Shown here: positions 37,878 to 46,696 of the stretch, in pieces
Layout: every line of letters begins with the position of its first letter
How positions within the stretch are numbered: the first letter of the stretch is position 1
Origin: Vibrio kanaloae
GTDB taxonomy: Bacteria > Pseudomonadota > Gammaproteobacteria > Enterobacterales > Vibrionaceae
Assembly (NCBI RefSeq): GCF_024347535.1
Contig: NZ_AP025497.1
Location: forward strand, 2,666,001 to 2,730,000
Reading direction: 5' to 3'
DNA: 64,000 bases
Notes under the pieces: model-generated
Database searches by the model: none
Told to the model about the DNA's origin: nothing
Seen by the model: only the letters and a program-made list of their open reading frames with translations
Position numbers and translations under genes: made by a program

Positions 37878-38837
37878 CTAGTTAAGTGCCACGACTTCGC
37901 CACAGATCATCATTAACTGATCTCGTAACCAAATGTGTCCTTTGTCTTTCTCACTTGACTCATGCCAGCTAAGGAAGCCAGAAATCGCTGCATTATTGAA
38001 TGGGAAGTCTAGGATCTGCAGCTGCTCTTTATTCGCTGCATGTTCAACCATCCAGCGTGGAGCAATCGTGACAAGTTCCGATTGACCAACAACATATAGA
38101 ACGTTACTCAAGCTCGTACCTTCGTAAAAAGGCATACAATTTAGGTCACGGTACGCTTGCTCTGAGAAGCTACGTTGACCATGAATACGAGACAGTTTAG
38201 CGTGCTTTTCATTAAGTAACTCAGCCGCTGTTACTTCACCTTTAATACGAGGGTGAGAAACAGATGCAACAACAACCAACTCATCCTGGAAGATTTCAGT
38301 ACTTGAGAAGCCCTGCTCATCAAAACGAGCGTAATCAATCACGAAGTCGATTTCTTGGTAACGCATACGCTCAGAGAGCTGACGATCAAATTCGGCATCC
38401 ATGTGCAATTTAACGCTAGGCGCTTGTCCATGGATTCTCGACATGATCTTAGGAGCAAAACGCATATCACAAGGGCTACAAATTGCCAGTTTAAACAAAC
38501 GAGAAGACGATTCTGGAGTGAATACCGAGCTTGGTAATTCATTGCGCACTAACTGCAGCGCTTGACGGATTGGGCCAAACAATTGACGAGCACGTTGAGT
38601 CGGTTGAATACCACGACCTTGGCGCATGAATAGTTCGTCGTTAAACATCACTTTTAGGCGAGCAACCGCATTACTTACAGCAGGCTGAGACATTCCTAGA
38701 TTATGAGCTGCACGCGTAATGTTTTGCTCTTGCATTACGGCATCAAATACAGTCAAAAGGTTTAAATCTACTCCACGAAGTGTGCTTTCCATTCTGTAGC
38801 TTGCAATTGCACTCATTGCGTCTTTTTTCTCTAACAT
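37878..38837 (-). CDS. leuO: LysR-type regulator LeuO
   Basis: Global LysR-family regulator, known in enterics and vibrios to counter H-NS and, in V. cholerae, to link stress, bile and acid tolerance. It has 319 residues. The winged helix-turn-helix spans about 23-85 (DLNLLTVFDAVMQEQNITRAAHNLGMSQPAVSNAVARL), with the unusually acidic-to-basic LeuO segment MFNDELFMRQGRGIQPTQRA. The rest is the periplasmic-binding-like effector domain. The ATG at 38837 has AGAGG at good spacing. It is usually paired with leuABCD; here about 7.7 kb separates its start from leuL. A 346-bp AT-rich region lies upstream. Confidence 0.93.
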   Translation of the reverse strand: MLEKKDAMSAIASYRMESTLRGVDLNLLTVFDAVMQEQNITRAAHNLGMSQPAVSNAVARLKVMFNDELFMRQGRGIQPTQRARQLFGPIRQALQLVRNELPSSVFTPESSSRLFKLAICSPCDMRFAPKIMSRIHGQAPSVKLHMDAEFDRQLSERMRYQEIDFVIDYARFDEQGFSSTEIFQDELVVVASVSHPRIKGEVTAAELLNEKHAKLSRIHGQRSFSEQAYRDLNCMPFYEGTSLSNVLYVVGQSELVTIAPRWMVEHAANKEQLQILDFPFNNAAISGFLSWHESSEKDKGHIWLRDQLMMICGEVVALN

Positions 38838-39183
38838 TCAAATTGCCTCTGGTCAGTTCGACAGCGTTAAATTGGTAATAGTGTGGGAATAGATAACCAC
38901 CAGTTCTTATATTTATCATATCGATATTTTTCGAATTACCACTACTATTAACCAATACATATCGAGCTAACAACAAGATTGATAAAGAATAATTTTATTT
39001 TACCTCCACAATTAAATAGTGCTTAAAAATCAAATAATTGAATAATTATAAAAAAACATAAAATACTGTGTTTATGAGTATCATTGCTACTTATTTAGCT
39101 GTTCTATCGTTTGGCTACATTTTCCACCACACATTGAAGTCATGAATTATTTAACCAGTACAATCAAAAACACCACTTATGAG
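38838..39183. other. AT-rich region upstream of leuO
   Basis: This 346-bp gap is very AT-rich, with A-tracts and repeated TTAAA/TCAAA-like steps near 39010-39060. That composition suits H-NS binding and control by LeuO itself. A 23-codon frame (39074-39145, plus strand) has no ribosome site. No gene is supported. Confidence 0.6.
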
Positions 39184-40239
39184 TTAGGTGAGCGAGACAT
39201 AACTAGGGAAGTCCACCTTGTCCCAAAGTTGTTTTCTTAAGTCATCTTGATGGGACCAATCTCCCGCCAATATCCATTCAACGAGCGCATTTGCGACATC
39301 TGGATAAGTAACCACTTCAGCCTGCTTTTCGCTGAGCCATCCACGTAAGATAGCGGCGTCTAAAAAGCTCATTGTTTGAGCCAATCCAAGCGCCTCTAGC
39401 GTCGCCACATTGCTCTGTTGTTCGAACTGCCCTTCGAGCGGTTTAAGGAGTAATTTCTTGCCTAACGTTAAAGCCTCAGATGGCAATTCAAACCCACCAT
39501 TGGCTACCACACCAGAACAGCGATTTAGGTCGAGTTGGAAGCCTGTATGACTGAGTGGTTTGAACTCAATATTTTCGATTCGGTTAGGCTCAATTACGCT
39601 CGGGTGGTAACAGACAAAATTGTGAGAAATGAATTTCATTAGTAATTCAGAGATCGCATCCAGATTCTCAAATGGCAAGTAGACCAAAGTGAAGTGTTGT
39701 CGATCTATCGTTTTTTCATGACGAGCTAACGTGTGAACGATAGGGGGTAATATTGGCTGTTCAAAGTGATACCAATGCAGCCCAATGCTGTGCTCTGTTG
39801 GTGCGAAATGTCGGATCACGGAGTGTTCTATCCAGTTTCCTCCTTCTTTTGGGACATCATAACGGAACGCATTCTGGTGACTTATTCCTATGCAAGGCAC
39901 ACGCTGCCTTTTTGCGGCCCAAGCGGTCACAGGCTCAAAATCGTTAAGCACTAAATCATACGGTGTCAGATCGAGCTGGTTAGTCTCACTGAGAAATCGC
40001 CAGATATTATTTTTCATCAATGTCTTGCCGTATTTAACCTTCCCCTGCTCACTGTAAAAAGTTAAACCATGTCGAGTTTGATAGTTTCCAAACGCTTCCA
40101 TTGAGAAGTACTGACTCTCTTCACGCCCTGAAAAGAGAAAATCAACATCGATATTATGTTGACGAAAAGCCACTGCCATTGCTCGTGCGCGCGCAATATG
40201 ACCATTGCCTGTGCCTTGTACGCCATATAAGATTTTCAT
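39184..40239 (-). CDS. Glycosyltransferase, MJ1255/VC2487 family
   Basis: Predicted GT-B-fold glycosyltransferase of 351 residues. The ATG at 40239 (MKILYGVQGTGNGHIARARAMA) follows AAGGAAG and gives the conserved glycine-rich N terminus GTGNGHIARA, similar to MurG and glycolipid synthases. The C-terminal half has the donor-site pattern CSGVVANGGFELPSEALTLGKKLLLKPLEGQFEQQSN. No membrane helix is seen. The family is conserved among vibrios beside leuO, but acceptor and product are unknown. A PAP2 phosphatase gene lies 53 bp upstream on the same strand, suggesting joint work on a lipid-linked sugar or lipid phosphate. That is inference. Confidence 0.85.
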   Translation of the reverse strand: MKILYGVQGTGNGHIARARAMAVAFRQHNIDVDFLFSGREESQYFSMEAFGNYQTRHGLTFYSEQGKVKYGKTLMKNNIWRFLSETNQLDLTPYDLVLNDFEPVTAWAAKRQRVPCIGISHQNAFRYDVPKEGGNWIEHSVIRHFAPTEHSIGLHWYHFEQPILPPIVHTLARHEKTIDRQHFTLVYLPFENLDAISELLMKFISHNFVCYHPSVIEPNRIENIEFKPLSHTGFQLDLNRCSGVVANGGFELPSEALTLGKKLLLKPLEGQFEQQSNVATLEALGLAQTMSFLDAAILRGWLSEKQAEVVTYPDVANALVEWILAGDWSHQDDLRKQLWDKVDFPSYVSLT

Positions 40240-40292
40240 GAATCTTCCTTTAACTTGGTCACTCAAACTCATCGTTGTTACCAACGAAATAC

Positions 40293-40817
40293 TTACAAAA
40301 TGAAGTTAATGGCGAGACTGGTACAAGCAATACCTAAGGCTGCGCCAATTAATATATCCGTTAAAAAGTGCACACCAAGTAAGACTCGAGAACCAGCAAT
40401 CACGACAGCCCAGCTCAAGCTAAATAAGTATAGACTTGGATAAAAGTGCCCAATTAAGGTCGCCATCACAAAAGCAGCTGCGGCATGCCCTGATGGCAGG
40501 CTGTACTTGTCTGACGGCACAATGTGAGAATGAAGTAACGAGGAGAATTCCGCTGGTCGGCGTCGTTTCAGAGTATTTTTTGCTAACCAATAGATAGGCA
40601 GTTCAATAGCAAAGGCCGCCAAGCCAACCATTAAAAACTGTCGCCCCGTATAGCCATCAGCCAGTAATGCAATCAGAGCGATGAAAACGTAAAGGTGTCC
40701 ATCTCCAGTATGAGACACTGCTTTACTGAGTGCTGCATGTTGTCCGCTATAACGACTCTTTAAACAGAAAATAGAAAATGCCACATCCCAGCGGACAATA
40801 GGTTCGATTGTACGCAT
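40293..40817 (-). CDS. PAP2-family membrane phosphatase
   Basis: Integral membrane lipid phosphatase of 174 residues. All three PAP2 motifs are present: KNTLKRRRP (about 86-94), LPSGHAAAAF (about 113-122) and GSRVLLGVHFLTD (about 145-157), the last holding the catalytic His and Asp. Four to five hydrophobic segments surround them, placing the site at the membrane face. Likely substrates are undecaprenyl pyrophosphate, phosphatidic acid or phosphatidylglycerol phosphate; sequence does not decide. It heads an operon with the glycosyltransferase and may provide the lipid phosphate turnover for its reaction. ATG start with AAGGAGA upstream. Confidence 0.9.
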   Translation of the reverse strand: MRTIEPIVRWDVAFSIFCLKSRYSGQHAALSKAVSHTGDGHLYVFIALIALLADGYTGRQFLMVGLAAFAIELPIYWLAKNTLKRRRPAEFSSLLHSHIVPSDKYSLPSGHAAAAFVMATLIGHFYPSLYLFSLSWAVVIAGSRVLLGVHFLTDILIGAALGIACTSLAINFIL

Positions 40818-40966
40818 ACGATCTCCTTAACAATCCTTATTCAGTTAAGGATCAAGTTATGCCCAACAAATGACAGTTAAGTGACGTTTTGAATGAACTA
40901 AAATGAAATTTTCCATGGTTGAGATGTGGCTGATTCAGCGGTATCGGATGGCTTACTCATCTATCA

Positions 40967-40996
40967 TAAAAATAAAGCGACTCTAGGCCGCTTTAT
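40967..40996 (-). terminator. Terminator after the RND permease gene
   Basis: On the minus strand ATAAAGCG pairs with CGCTTTAT around a 9-nt loop, followed by a T-rich tail. Confidence 0.75.
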
Positions 40997-41027
40997 CATT
41001 TATTGCTTACTTTCTGGCTTCAAAGCT

Positions 41028-44000
41028 CTATAGCGAAAGGGGCTCGTGCTTCTTAACCAAACCAAAATCAGCCAATATCGAATAGGCCGCTGGGATCATA
41101 AACAGCACCAACAAAGTTGAGGCAAATATCCCGAACACAATCGAAATCACCAGAGGCTGAATAACCTGAGCCTGCAAGCTGGTTTCCGTCAATAGTGGTA
41201 ATAGACCAGCTGCTGTGGTCATTGACGTTAAAAATACCGCACGGAACCGCTCGCGGCTGGCTTTAACAACCGAGTCATGCACGCTATCACCCTCATCGAC
41301 ATGGTGGCGAATGTATTGCACCAACAAGATGGAATCATTGACCACGATCCCAGCAAGCGACACAAAGCCCATCATGCTTGGCATACTTAACGCGTGCCCT
41401 AACAACCAGTGACCCACAACGACACCAATAAAAGCCAGTGGAATTGCCAACATTACGACCACAGGTTCTAGGTAGCTCCTGAATTGATAACTAAGAATCG
41501 CAAACACACCGAATAAGCCGAGTAAAAAGCCTTTGCCCATCGAAGCGCCCGTCTTAGCCGCATCTTTGGCTTCGCCTTCGAAATCAAAACGTAAACCCGG
41601 GTATTCTTGAATGAGCTTAGCCGCTTCTTCTTTTTGGAACTGAGCCAAAATCGCGGAAGAGCTCGCTTTCTTATTATCTATGTCACCGAAGATACTGATC
41701 GTTCTCAGCCCATCAATACGTTGGATTCGCACGTAGTTACGTTGGAAATCTAATGTCGCCAACGTTGCTAGCGGGATCTGACTACCATCTGCGGTAATGA
41801 TTGGGAAGTTAGCTAGCTGCTGTATGTCGCCCGCTTGCTCCTTATCAAGACGCACTTCAATCGAGATATTCTCAACACCGATTTGAATCTCGTCCGCCGT
41901 TTGCCCAAAGAAAGCCGCACGCAATTGGGAAGCGATCATCTGCCCATTCACGTTGTAAGTCTCAGCACCTGGACGCAGCTTCACCAAGATCTCTTCTTTA
42001 CCCATGCGCATGTCATCCAGCACACCGTGCACCCCATCGAACTGATTGAGGTATTCCTGAATATCCAAAGAAGCCGATTTCAACGCACTCAGGTCATCAT
42101 GTTTGGCTCGAATTTCAATAGCACGACCGCCCGGCCCCATTGTAGGTTGCTTGAACACTAACGAGATAGGATCTGCCAAGTTACCAATGTCTTCGCGCCA
42201 TGCATCAATGAAGTCATCGATAACCGTGTTACGGCTCTCTGCACCACGCAAATCTAAACGCACAGTGGCTAAGTGCGGGCCTGATTCATTGGCATCAGCG
42301 TTGGCATTAAATTGGCTGGTGATGTGCTCAACCAGTGTGTTGCCTTCTTCGACCTCTTCGCTCCATTGCTTGTTCAAACGCTCAGCAGACGCGACTATTT
42401 TGTCGACCACTCTCTCGGTTTGAGACAGTGATGCCCCCGGAGGAAGAATGATACGCGCCTCGGCAATATCGCCATCCAACTCAGGGAAAGGCTGAAATTT
42501 GACAACCCCACCAGCAATCAACGAGATAGATAGAAGCAACAAGGTTATCACTCCGCCCATAAAGGCGTAGCGGAAGGTCACGACCTTCTCGACCATGTTC
42601 ATCAAAGTGGTATTACGGAAGTTCTCGAATTTCTCTAGCAGCACCACTTTGAAGCGCAGCGCTGGCTTGTCATTTTTTTCTTTATGTAATGAATGAGATA
42701 AGTGGTTTGGCAGAATAAGAAAGGCTTCAATCAAGCTCAACGACAGCACTAAAATAAGTACTTGAGGCACGGCTTTAAGCACCGCTCCAATTTCTCCATC
42801 AAGAAATAGTAAACTACCGAAAATACAGACTGTGGTTAGGAAAGAAGACAACACACCGGGGAGCACTTTCTTAACGCCGTTGTATACCGCGTCATCAACG
42901 TTTTGTCCCCGCTCTAAATGGGAGGCTATCGATTCGGCGATCACGATGGCGTCATCCATCATAATACCGATCGCCATCAACAAGCCGACCAGCGACATAA
43001 TGTTGATCGACAAGCCAAGGTTAGCCATTAAGAATAAACCACCTAGGAAGGCAACGGGTAATCCAGCCGCCACCCAGAATGAATAGCGTAAACTGAAGAA
43101 CAGCCACATAGTTGCAAACACTAGCACAATACCTTGCCAGCCATTGCGTACCATCATGGTTAGTCGATCCCAAAGTACAGACGAGAGATCATTGGTCATT
43201 TGCAGTGTCACGCCATCAGGGGCAATTGCGCTCTGGTCTTCCACGAATCGCGTCACATTCTCTTTGATTCGCAACGCATCGTCTTCCTTATTCTTGCTGA
43301 TCTTTAGTAGTGCAGATGGCTTGCCATCAAACAAAACCTTCTGTTCATCCAGTTCAAAGCGATCGGTTATCTTGGCAATATCCCTCAAGCGGATCACAGA
43401 GCCATTCGGCGCCGATCCAACCACGATACTCTCTAATTCAACCGGAGTGATACGTCTTTCATCAAAACGAATCAGAAAGTTTTTATCTGGTGTTTCAACG
43501 TTACCACTCGGCAGCTTTACGTTCTGACGACCAATTTGATCGGCAATATCTCCAACACTCAAACCTAACTGACGAATGGCTTGGGTATCCAGTTCCACAC
43601 GATATTGATGATCAGAGAAACCACTGACCTCGACCAATGAGACATCGTAATCAAGCTTCATGGTGCGCTTAAGATTTTCCGCGTAGGCCTTAAGTTCTGG
43701 CCATGACGTTTCAGCTGTTATAGCGATATCAACAACCGGTTCGTTCCAATCCAGCTCTTGAACAACAGGCGATTCAATCTCAGTTGGGAAATCATTGATC
43801 GAGTTGATCTGAGTTTGCACGTCCACCAGCATTCGACCGATATCTGCTTTCTCATTCAACTTGAGAATTAAACGCGCACTGCCTTCGATCGCCTCACATT
43901 GAGTCTCTTCAATGTTAGCTAATCCATCGACCGCGTCTTCCATTCTTACACACAAGCTCTCTTCTACTTCTTGTGGCGAAGCGCCGGGGTAAACGATCGC

Positions 44001-44135
44001 CGCCATAATATAAGGTGGATCATACGCGGGGAAGGTTTCACGCTTGATGGTAGACAAAGAAGCCAAACCCATGATCAGCAACCCAAGCATCAACAAATTG
44101 GCTGCCGTTGGGTGCCTAGAGAAGAACTTGATCAT
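41028..44135 (-). CDS. RND-family efflux permease
   Basis: Proton-driven inner-membrane exporter of 1035 residues, the HAE/AcrB type. Twelve helices are arranged 1+5 and 1+5 with two large periplasmic loops. The essential proton-relay aspartates are in MAIGIMMDDAIVIAESIASHLERG (helix 4, near 390-412), and GFVSLAGIVVNDSILLVQYIRHH is the second-half counterpart. The N-terminal MIKFFSRHPTAANLLMLGLLIMG is typical of this subfamily rather than AcrB itself. Its ATG overlaps the adaptor stop (ATGA). No outer-membrane channel gene is present, so a shared TolC is likely. Substrates are unknown. Confidence 0.94.
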   Translation of the reverse strand: MIKFFSRHPTAANLLMLGLLIMGLASLSTIKRETFPAYDPPYIMAAIVYPGASPQEVEESLCVRMEDAVDGLANIEETQCEAIEGSARLILKLNEKADIGRMLVDVQTQINSINDFPTEIESPVVQELDWNEPVVDIAITAETSWPELKAYAENLKRTMKLDYDVSLVEVSGFSDHQYRVELDTQAIRQLGLSVGDIADQIGRQNVKLPSGNVETPDKNFLIRFDERRITPVELESIVVGSAPNGSVIRLRDIAKITDRFELDEQKVLFDGKPSALLKISKNKEDDALRIKENVTRFVEDQSAIAPDGVTLQMTNDLSSVLWDRLTMMVRNGWQGIVLVFATMWLFFSLRYSFWVAAGLPVAFLGGLFLMANLGLSINIMSLVGLLMAIGIMMDDAIVIAESIASHLERGQNVDDAVYNGVKKVLPGVLSSFLTTVCIFGSLLFLDGEIGAVLKAVPQVLILVLSLSLIEAFLILPNHLSHSLHKEKNDKPALRFKVVLLEKFENFRNTTLMNMVEKVVTFRYAFMGGVITLLLLSISLIAGGVVKFQPFPELDGDIAEARIILPPGASLSQTERVVDKIVASAERLNKQWSEEVEEGNTLVEHITSQFNANADANESGPHLATVRLDLRGAESRNTVIDDFIDAWREDIGNLADPISLVFKQPTMGPGGRAIEIRAKHDDLSALKSASLDIQEYLNQFDGVHGVLDDMRMGKEEILVKLRPGAETYNVNGQMIASQLRAAFFGQTADEIQIGVENISIEVRLDKEQAGDIQQLANFPIITADGSQIPLATLATLDFQRNYVRIQRIDGLRTISIFGDIDNKKASSSAILAQFQKEEAAKLIQEYPGLRFDFEGEAKDAAKTGASMGKGFLLGLFGVFAILSYQFRSYLEPVVVMLAIPLAFIGVVVGHWLLGHALSMPSMMGFVSLAGIVVNDSILLVQYIRHHVDEGDSVHDSVVKASRERFRAVFLTSMTTAAGLLPLLTETSLQAQVIQPLVISIVFGIFASTLLVLFMIPAAYSILADFGLVKKHEPLSL

Positions 44136-45469
44136 GAGGCGATCTCCTCAGTATCAGCGGAAAGCTCATCATCATTTGAGCGAGACTCTTTCAATAACAT
44201 GCCTTCAATCGCAGGGAGAACATCGTTAAGGATCAATTTATCTCCGGCTTGTAGATCGCCACTCACAACCACTTGGTTATCTCTGCGATAAAGCACTTCA
44301 ACACTCACCACTTGCAGACGCTGGCTGTCATTCATCAGGTAAACCTTATCGCCATGCAAAGCACGCTCAGGTACAACCCAACTCAGGTTCGCCATACCTT
44401 CAATCTCCGCTTTGACGAACATGCCATTCACCAACGGAGTAGCACTGCTTGGCTGTAAGGCTGAATAATCTTGATTGATTTCAAGAATGATCCCCGCGGT
44501 GGCTTGGTGTTCATCAACGGTTTCACTGATTCTTGCGACCTTCGCAGGCCAGCTCAGATTCAAGCTGCCACTGTTCATCTGGATCGTCGCTTTAATCGGT
44601 GCTTGGTAAGGGTTAGGAATGCCTGCTGCATCACGAGGGAACTGAGTAAAGCTTGAGGCTAAAGTTTGCATATCGTGAATAGAGAGTTGCGCCTCAACTT
44701 CCATAACGTCAATCCCATGAGCAACAAACATCTCTTGCTGAAGATTAACCACTTGGTTTTGTTCAATATCAACCTGAGCGATTCGCATTGCTCTTGGCAA
44801 AGTGATGGTCGTTTTATCCAAAGAACGTTGCGCCTCTTTCACTTTAGATACATTGACCTTAATCACCGCTTCCGCGACGCGCTTTTCATCTGGCATTAAA
44901 GCGATTTGATTCTGTATATCTAACACCAACTTCTGTTGAGAGAGTGCGCTTTGTTGTTGCAGGTCGACATCCGATTGCGAGGTAAGCCCTTTCTTACGAA
45001 GATCCTGTTTACGTTGCAGCTCTTTGTTACTGATCACTAAACGATTCTTTTCGATCTTTAATGTTTGTTGTAGGTTGTCTTCTTCTTGATTCAACTTCGC
45101 GAGTGAGGTCTGGCTTGATTTAAGATCCGCCTCGGCTTGTATCAGCTTCAATTCGTAATCTAAGGGATCAACCTTAAGTACGACCGTTCCCTCTGGGATC
45201 ACCTGCCCTTTTTCAAGATCTGGATGCCGATAGACTATTTGCCCTGTCACCTCGGCAATCGCTTTCCATTCAACCTTAGGCACCACTCTGCCAAAGCCCA
45301 CCGCCAACGGCGCGATCATCTGTTGTTCTAAGCTGACCGTTTCGACTAAACGAGCCCTATCTCCCGCGGGTTTAGTCGGCAGATCAAGCTTAAAATTAAT
45401 CGCAACCACCAAACCAATAACACCAACCGCTAGTGCTGGAAAAAAGAGGAGCTTTTTACTTATTTTCAT
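44132..45469 (-). CDS. RND efflux periplasmic adaptor subunit (membrane fusion protein)
   Basis: Links the RND permease to the outer-membrane channel. It has 445 residues: an N-terminal membrane anchor (about 6-24), split biotinyl-lipoyl strands (GQIVYRHPDLEKGQVIPEGTVVLKVDPLDYELK), a long alpha hairpin (about 105-200), and beta-barrel and membrane-proximal domains. The hairpin is long enough to contact TolC. The start overlaps the TetR stop by one base (TAATG), and its stop overlaps the permease start. The three genes should therefore be translated together from one message. Confidence 0.92.
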   Translation of the reverse strand: MKISKKLLFFPALAVGVIGLVVAINFKLDLPTKPAGDRARLVETVSLEQQMIAPLAVGFGRVVPKVEWKAIAEVTGQIVYRHPDLEKGQVIPEGTVVLKVDPLDYELKLIQAEADLKSSQTSLAKLNQEEDNLQQTLKIEKNRLVISNKELQRKQDLRKKGLTSQSDVDLQQQSALSQQKLVLDIQNQIALMPDEKRVAEAVIKVNVSKVKEAQRSLDKTTITLPRAMRIAQVDIEQNQVVNLQQEMFVAHGIDVMEVEAQLSIHDMQTLASSFTQFPRDAAGIPNPYQAPIKATIQMNSGSLNLSWPAKVARISETVDEHQATAGIILEINQDYSALQPSSATPLVNGMFVKAEIEGMANLSWVVPERALHGDKVYLMNDSQRLQVVSVEVLYRRDNQVVVSGDLQAGDKLILNDVLPAIEGMLLKESRSNDDELSADTEEIAS

Positions 45470-46131
45470 TATCTTGATTCCTGCAAGGGAGTAGCGCTAG
45501 ATACATTGATAAAACCTTCGGTCATCAATTGAATGTTGTGTTCAATTAAACGATTAAGAAAGGCTTCGTTAAGCTCAATACCGTGGATCGCTAACAAAGG
45601 TGGCGGTGCGATAAAAGGAAATACCATTAGGCTAATGTACGAAACGCGACACAGTTTTGGATCCATGTTCTTCTTCAATATGCCCTGCTCGACTAACTTT
45701 TCAAAGATGACATCTTGGGCTGGCTTAGCCACATCTTGAAATACTTTTTCTAACAATTCTCTTTGAACCTCAGAGGGAGGCATATTCATCACTTGGGCAA
45801 TCAAGCGAGGAAACTTAGGCACCTTAACCATCTCCTTATAATAAGTTCGCATTAAATCAAGAAAATTCTCATGGCTGCTCTCTGCCACCAACTTCTGCAT
45901 CTGTATTTGCATCGGACGTAGCGTTTCACGCAGCATCGCTTCAAACAATCCGGCTTTATTGCCAAAGTAGTAACGGATCATCGCAATGTTCACTCCAGCA
46001 CGCTCTGCAATTAAACGTGTCGAGACTTTATCGTAAGGTTGAATAACGAACAGATCTCGAGCGTGCTCGATGAGTAGCTGCCTGACATCAAGGTTTTGTT
46101 GAGGTCGCCCTGCTTTACGCGCTGCCATCAT
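45469..46131 (-). CDS. TetR/AcrR-family repressor of the efflux operon
   Basis: DNA-binding regulator of 220 residues. The N-terminal helix-turn-helix is visible (LLIEHARDLFVIQPYDKVSTRLIAERAGVNIAMIRYYFGNKAGLFEAML, about 20-68), with the IRYYFGNK signature of the family; the C-terminal ligand domain is divergent. It is the first gene of the efflux operon, coupled to the adaptor by TAATG, so it probably controls its own transcript. Two TTAATC/GATTAA palindromes lie just upstream, one covering the -10 element. The effector is unknown. Confidence 0.92.
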   Translation of the reverse strand: MMAARKAGRPQQNLDVRQLLIEHARDLFVIQPYDKVSTRLIAERAGVNIAMIRYYFGNKAGLFEAMLRETLRPMQIQMQKLVAESSHENFLDLMRTYYKEMVKVPKFPRLIAQVMNMPPSEVQRELLEKVFQDVAKPAQDVIFEKLVEQGILKKNMDPKLCRVSYISLMVFPFIAPPPLLAIHGIELNEAFLNRLIEHNIQLMTEGFINVSSATPLQESR

Positions 46132-46146
46132 TGAGACCTATCCTAT

Positions 46147-46168
46147 TAATTAATCACACGATTAATTA
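46147..46168. promoter_or_regulatory. Operator 1 of the TetR-efflux operon
   Basis: TAATTAATC-acac-GATTAATTA is a 22-bp inverted repeat with 9-bp perfect arms. It overlaps the minus-strand -10 TATAAT (46170-46165), so a bound repressor would block the promoter. Confidence 0.6.
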
Positions 46169-46212
46169 TAGGGATAAATCAACACAGTAGTAGAACATTA
46201 ATTACTCACTAT

Positions 46213-46228
46213 TTAATCGATTGATTAA
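46213..46228. promoter_or_regulatory. Operator 2 of the TetR-efflux operon
   Basis: TTAATC-gatt-GATTAA repeats the half-site and the 4-nt spacer of operator 1, with shorter arms. The centres are 63 bp apart. Confidence 0.5.
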
Positions 46229-46434
46229 TTAATTTGCCCATACCTTCGATTTAGTTGATGAATCGTTCCGACAAAAAGATTTACTACAAAGTTTTAACCT
46301 ATACATAAGCCAATCGATAAACTAACCCGCCAGTACAAAACCACCAATCAGTCGATACATCCAACATGAAAGAAAAAAACAGCACAAACCAAACAAAAAC
46401 ACCACCAAAGCACACTGATATTGGATTTTCTCGT

Positions 46435-46463
46435 TTGACGCTCAGAATAAATTGCGGTAAATA
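46435..46463 (+). promoter_or_regulatory. Candidate leu operon promoter
   Basis: TTGACG (46435-46440) followed after 17 nt by TAAATA (46458-46463). The -35 is strong and the -10 weak. Transcription would start about 28 nt before the leuL ATG. Confidence 0.5.
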
Positions 46464-46497
46464 TGGTGTTAACAGTTTATTTACGGATATTTGTGTA

Positions 46498-46560
46498 ATG
46501 ATTTTTTCTTCTTCTCGACTGCTGAAACTTCTCCTTATCGTGAACCAATCGCGCGGGTAA
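46498..46560 (+). CDS. leuL: leu operon leader peptide LeuL
   Basis: A 20-residue frame, MIFSSSRLLKLLLIVNQSRG, with five leucine codons in a row of six positions (46519-46536) followed by Ile and Val. It begins about 28 nt after the likely transcription start and ends at TAA 46558-46560. It is followed by a rho-independent terminator and then leuA. The last codons contain GCGCGGGT (46551-46558), exactly complementary to ACCCGCGC in the terminator's left arm. This is the classic arrangement of ribosome-mediated attenuation: stalling at leucine codons frees the pairing that prevents termination. A weak GGA ribosome site lies about 10 nt before the ATG. Confidence 0.88.
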   Translation: MIFSSSRLLKLLLIVNQSRG

Positions 46561-46590
46561 GTTGTGGGTCAAGAACTACACAAATATTAA

Positions 46591-46615
46591 AACCCGCGCT
46601 GAGCGGGTTTTTTTG
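46591..46615 (+). terminator. leu operon attenuator
   Basis: AACCCGC and GCGGGTT form a 7-bp stem around GCTGA, followed by T7. It lies between leuL and leuA and competes with pairing to the end of leuL. Confidence 0.88.
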
Positions 46616-46696
46616 TAACTGGCACTTTTAAAAGAACATCATTCTTAATAATAATTTGGATAGCAATCGATTTATTGTCGATATAAGGAAGCACCC

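Larger units (their letters stand above)
46132..46497. other. AT-rich control region between the efflux operon and leuL
   Basis: This 366-bp divergent region holds the two TetR-type palindromes (46147-46168, 46213-46228), a TATAAT for the leftward operon (46170-46165) and the leu promoter (46435-46463). The middle (46240-46430) is AT-rich and carries no supported gene; it is a natural place for LeuO or H-NS. Confidence 0.6.

Noticed and set aside
39074..39145. 23-codon plus-strand frame upstream of leuO encoding a hydrophobic peptide
   Set aside because: No ribosome site and AT-rich surroundings; length is within chance expectation.
46366..46497. Upstream extension of leuL to a 64-residue frame
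   Set aside because: Transcription probably starts near 46470, after that ATG, and only the last 20 codons make an attenuator peptide.
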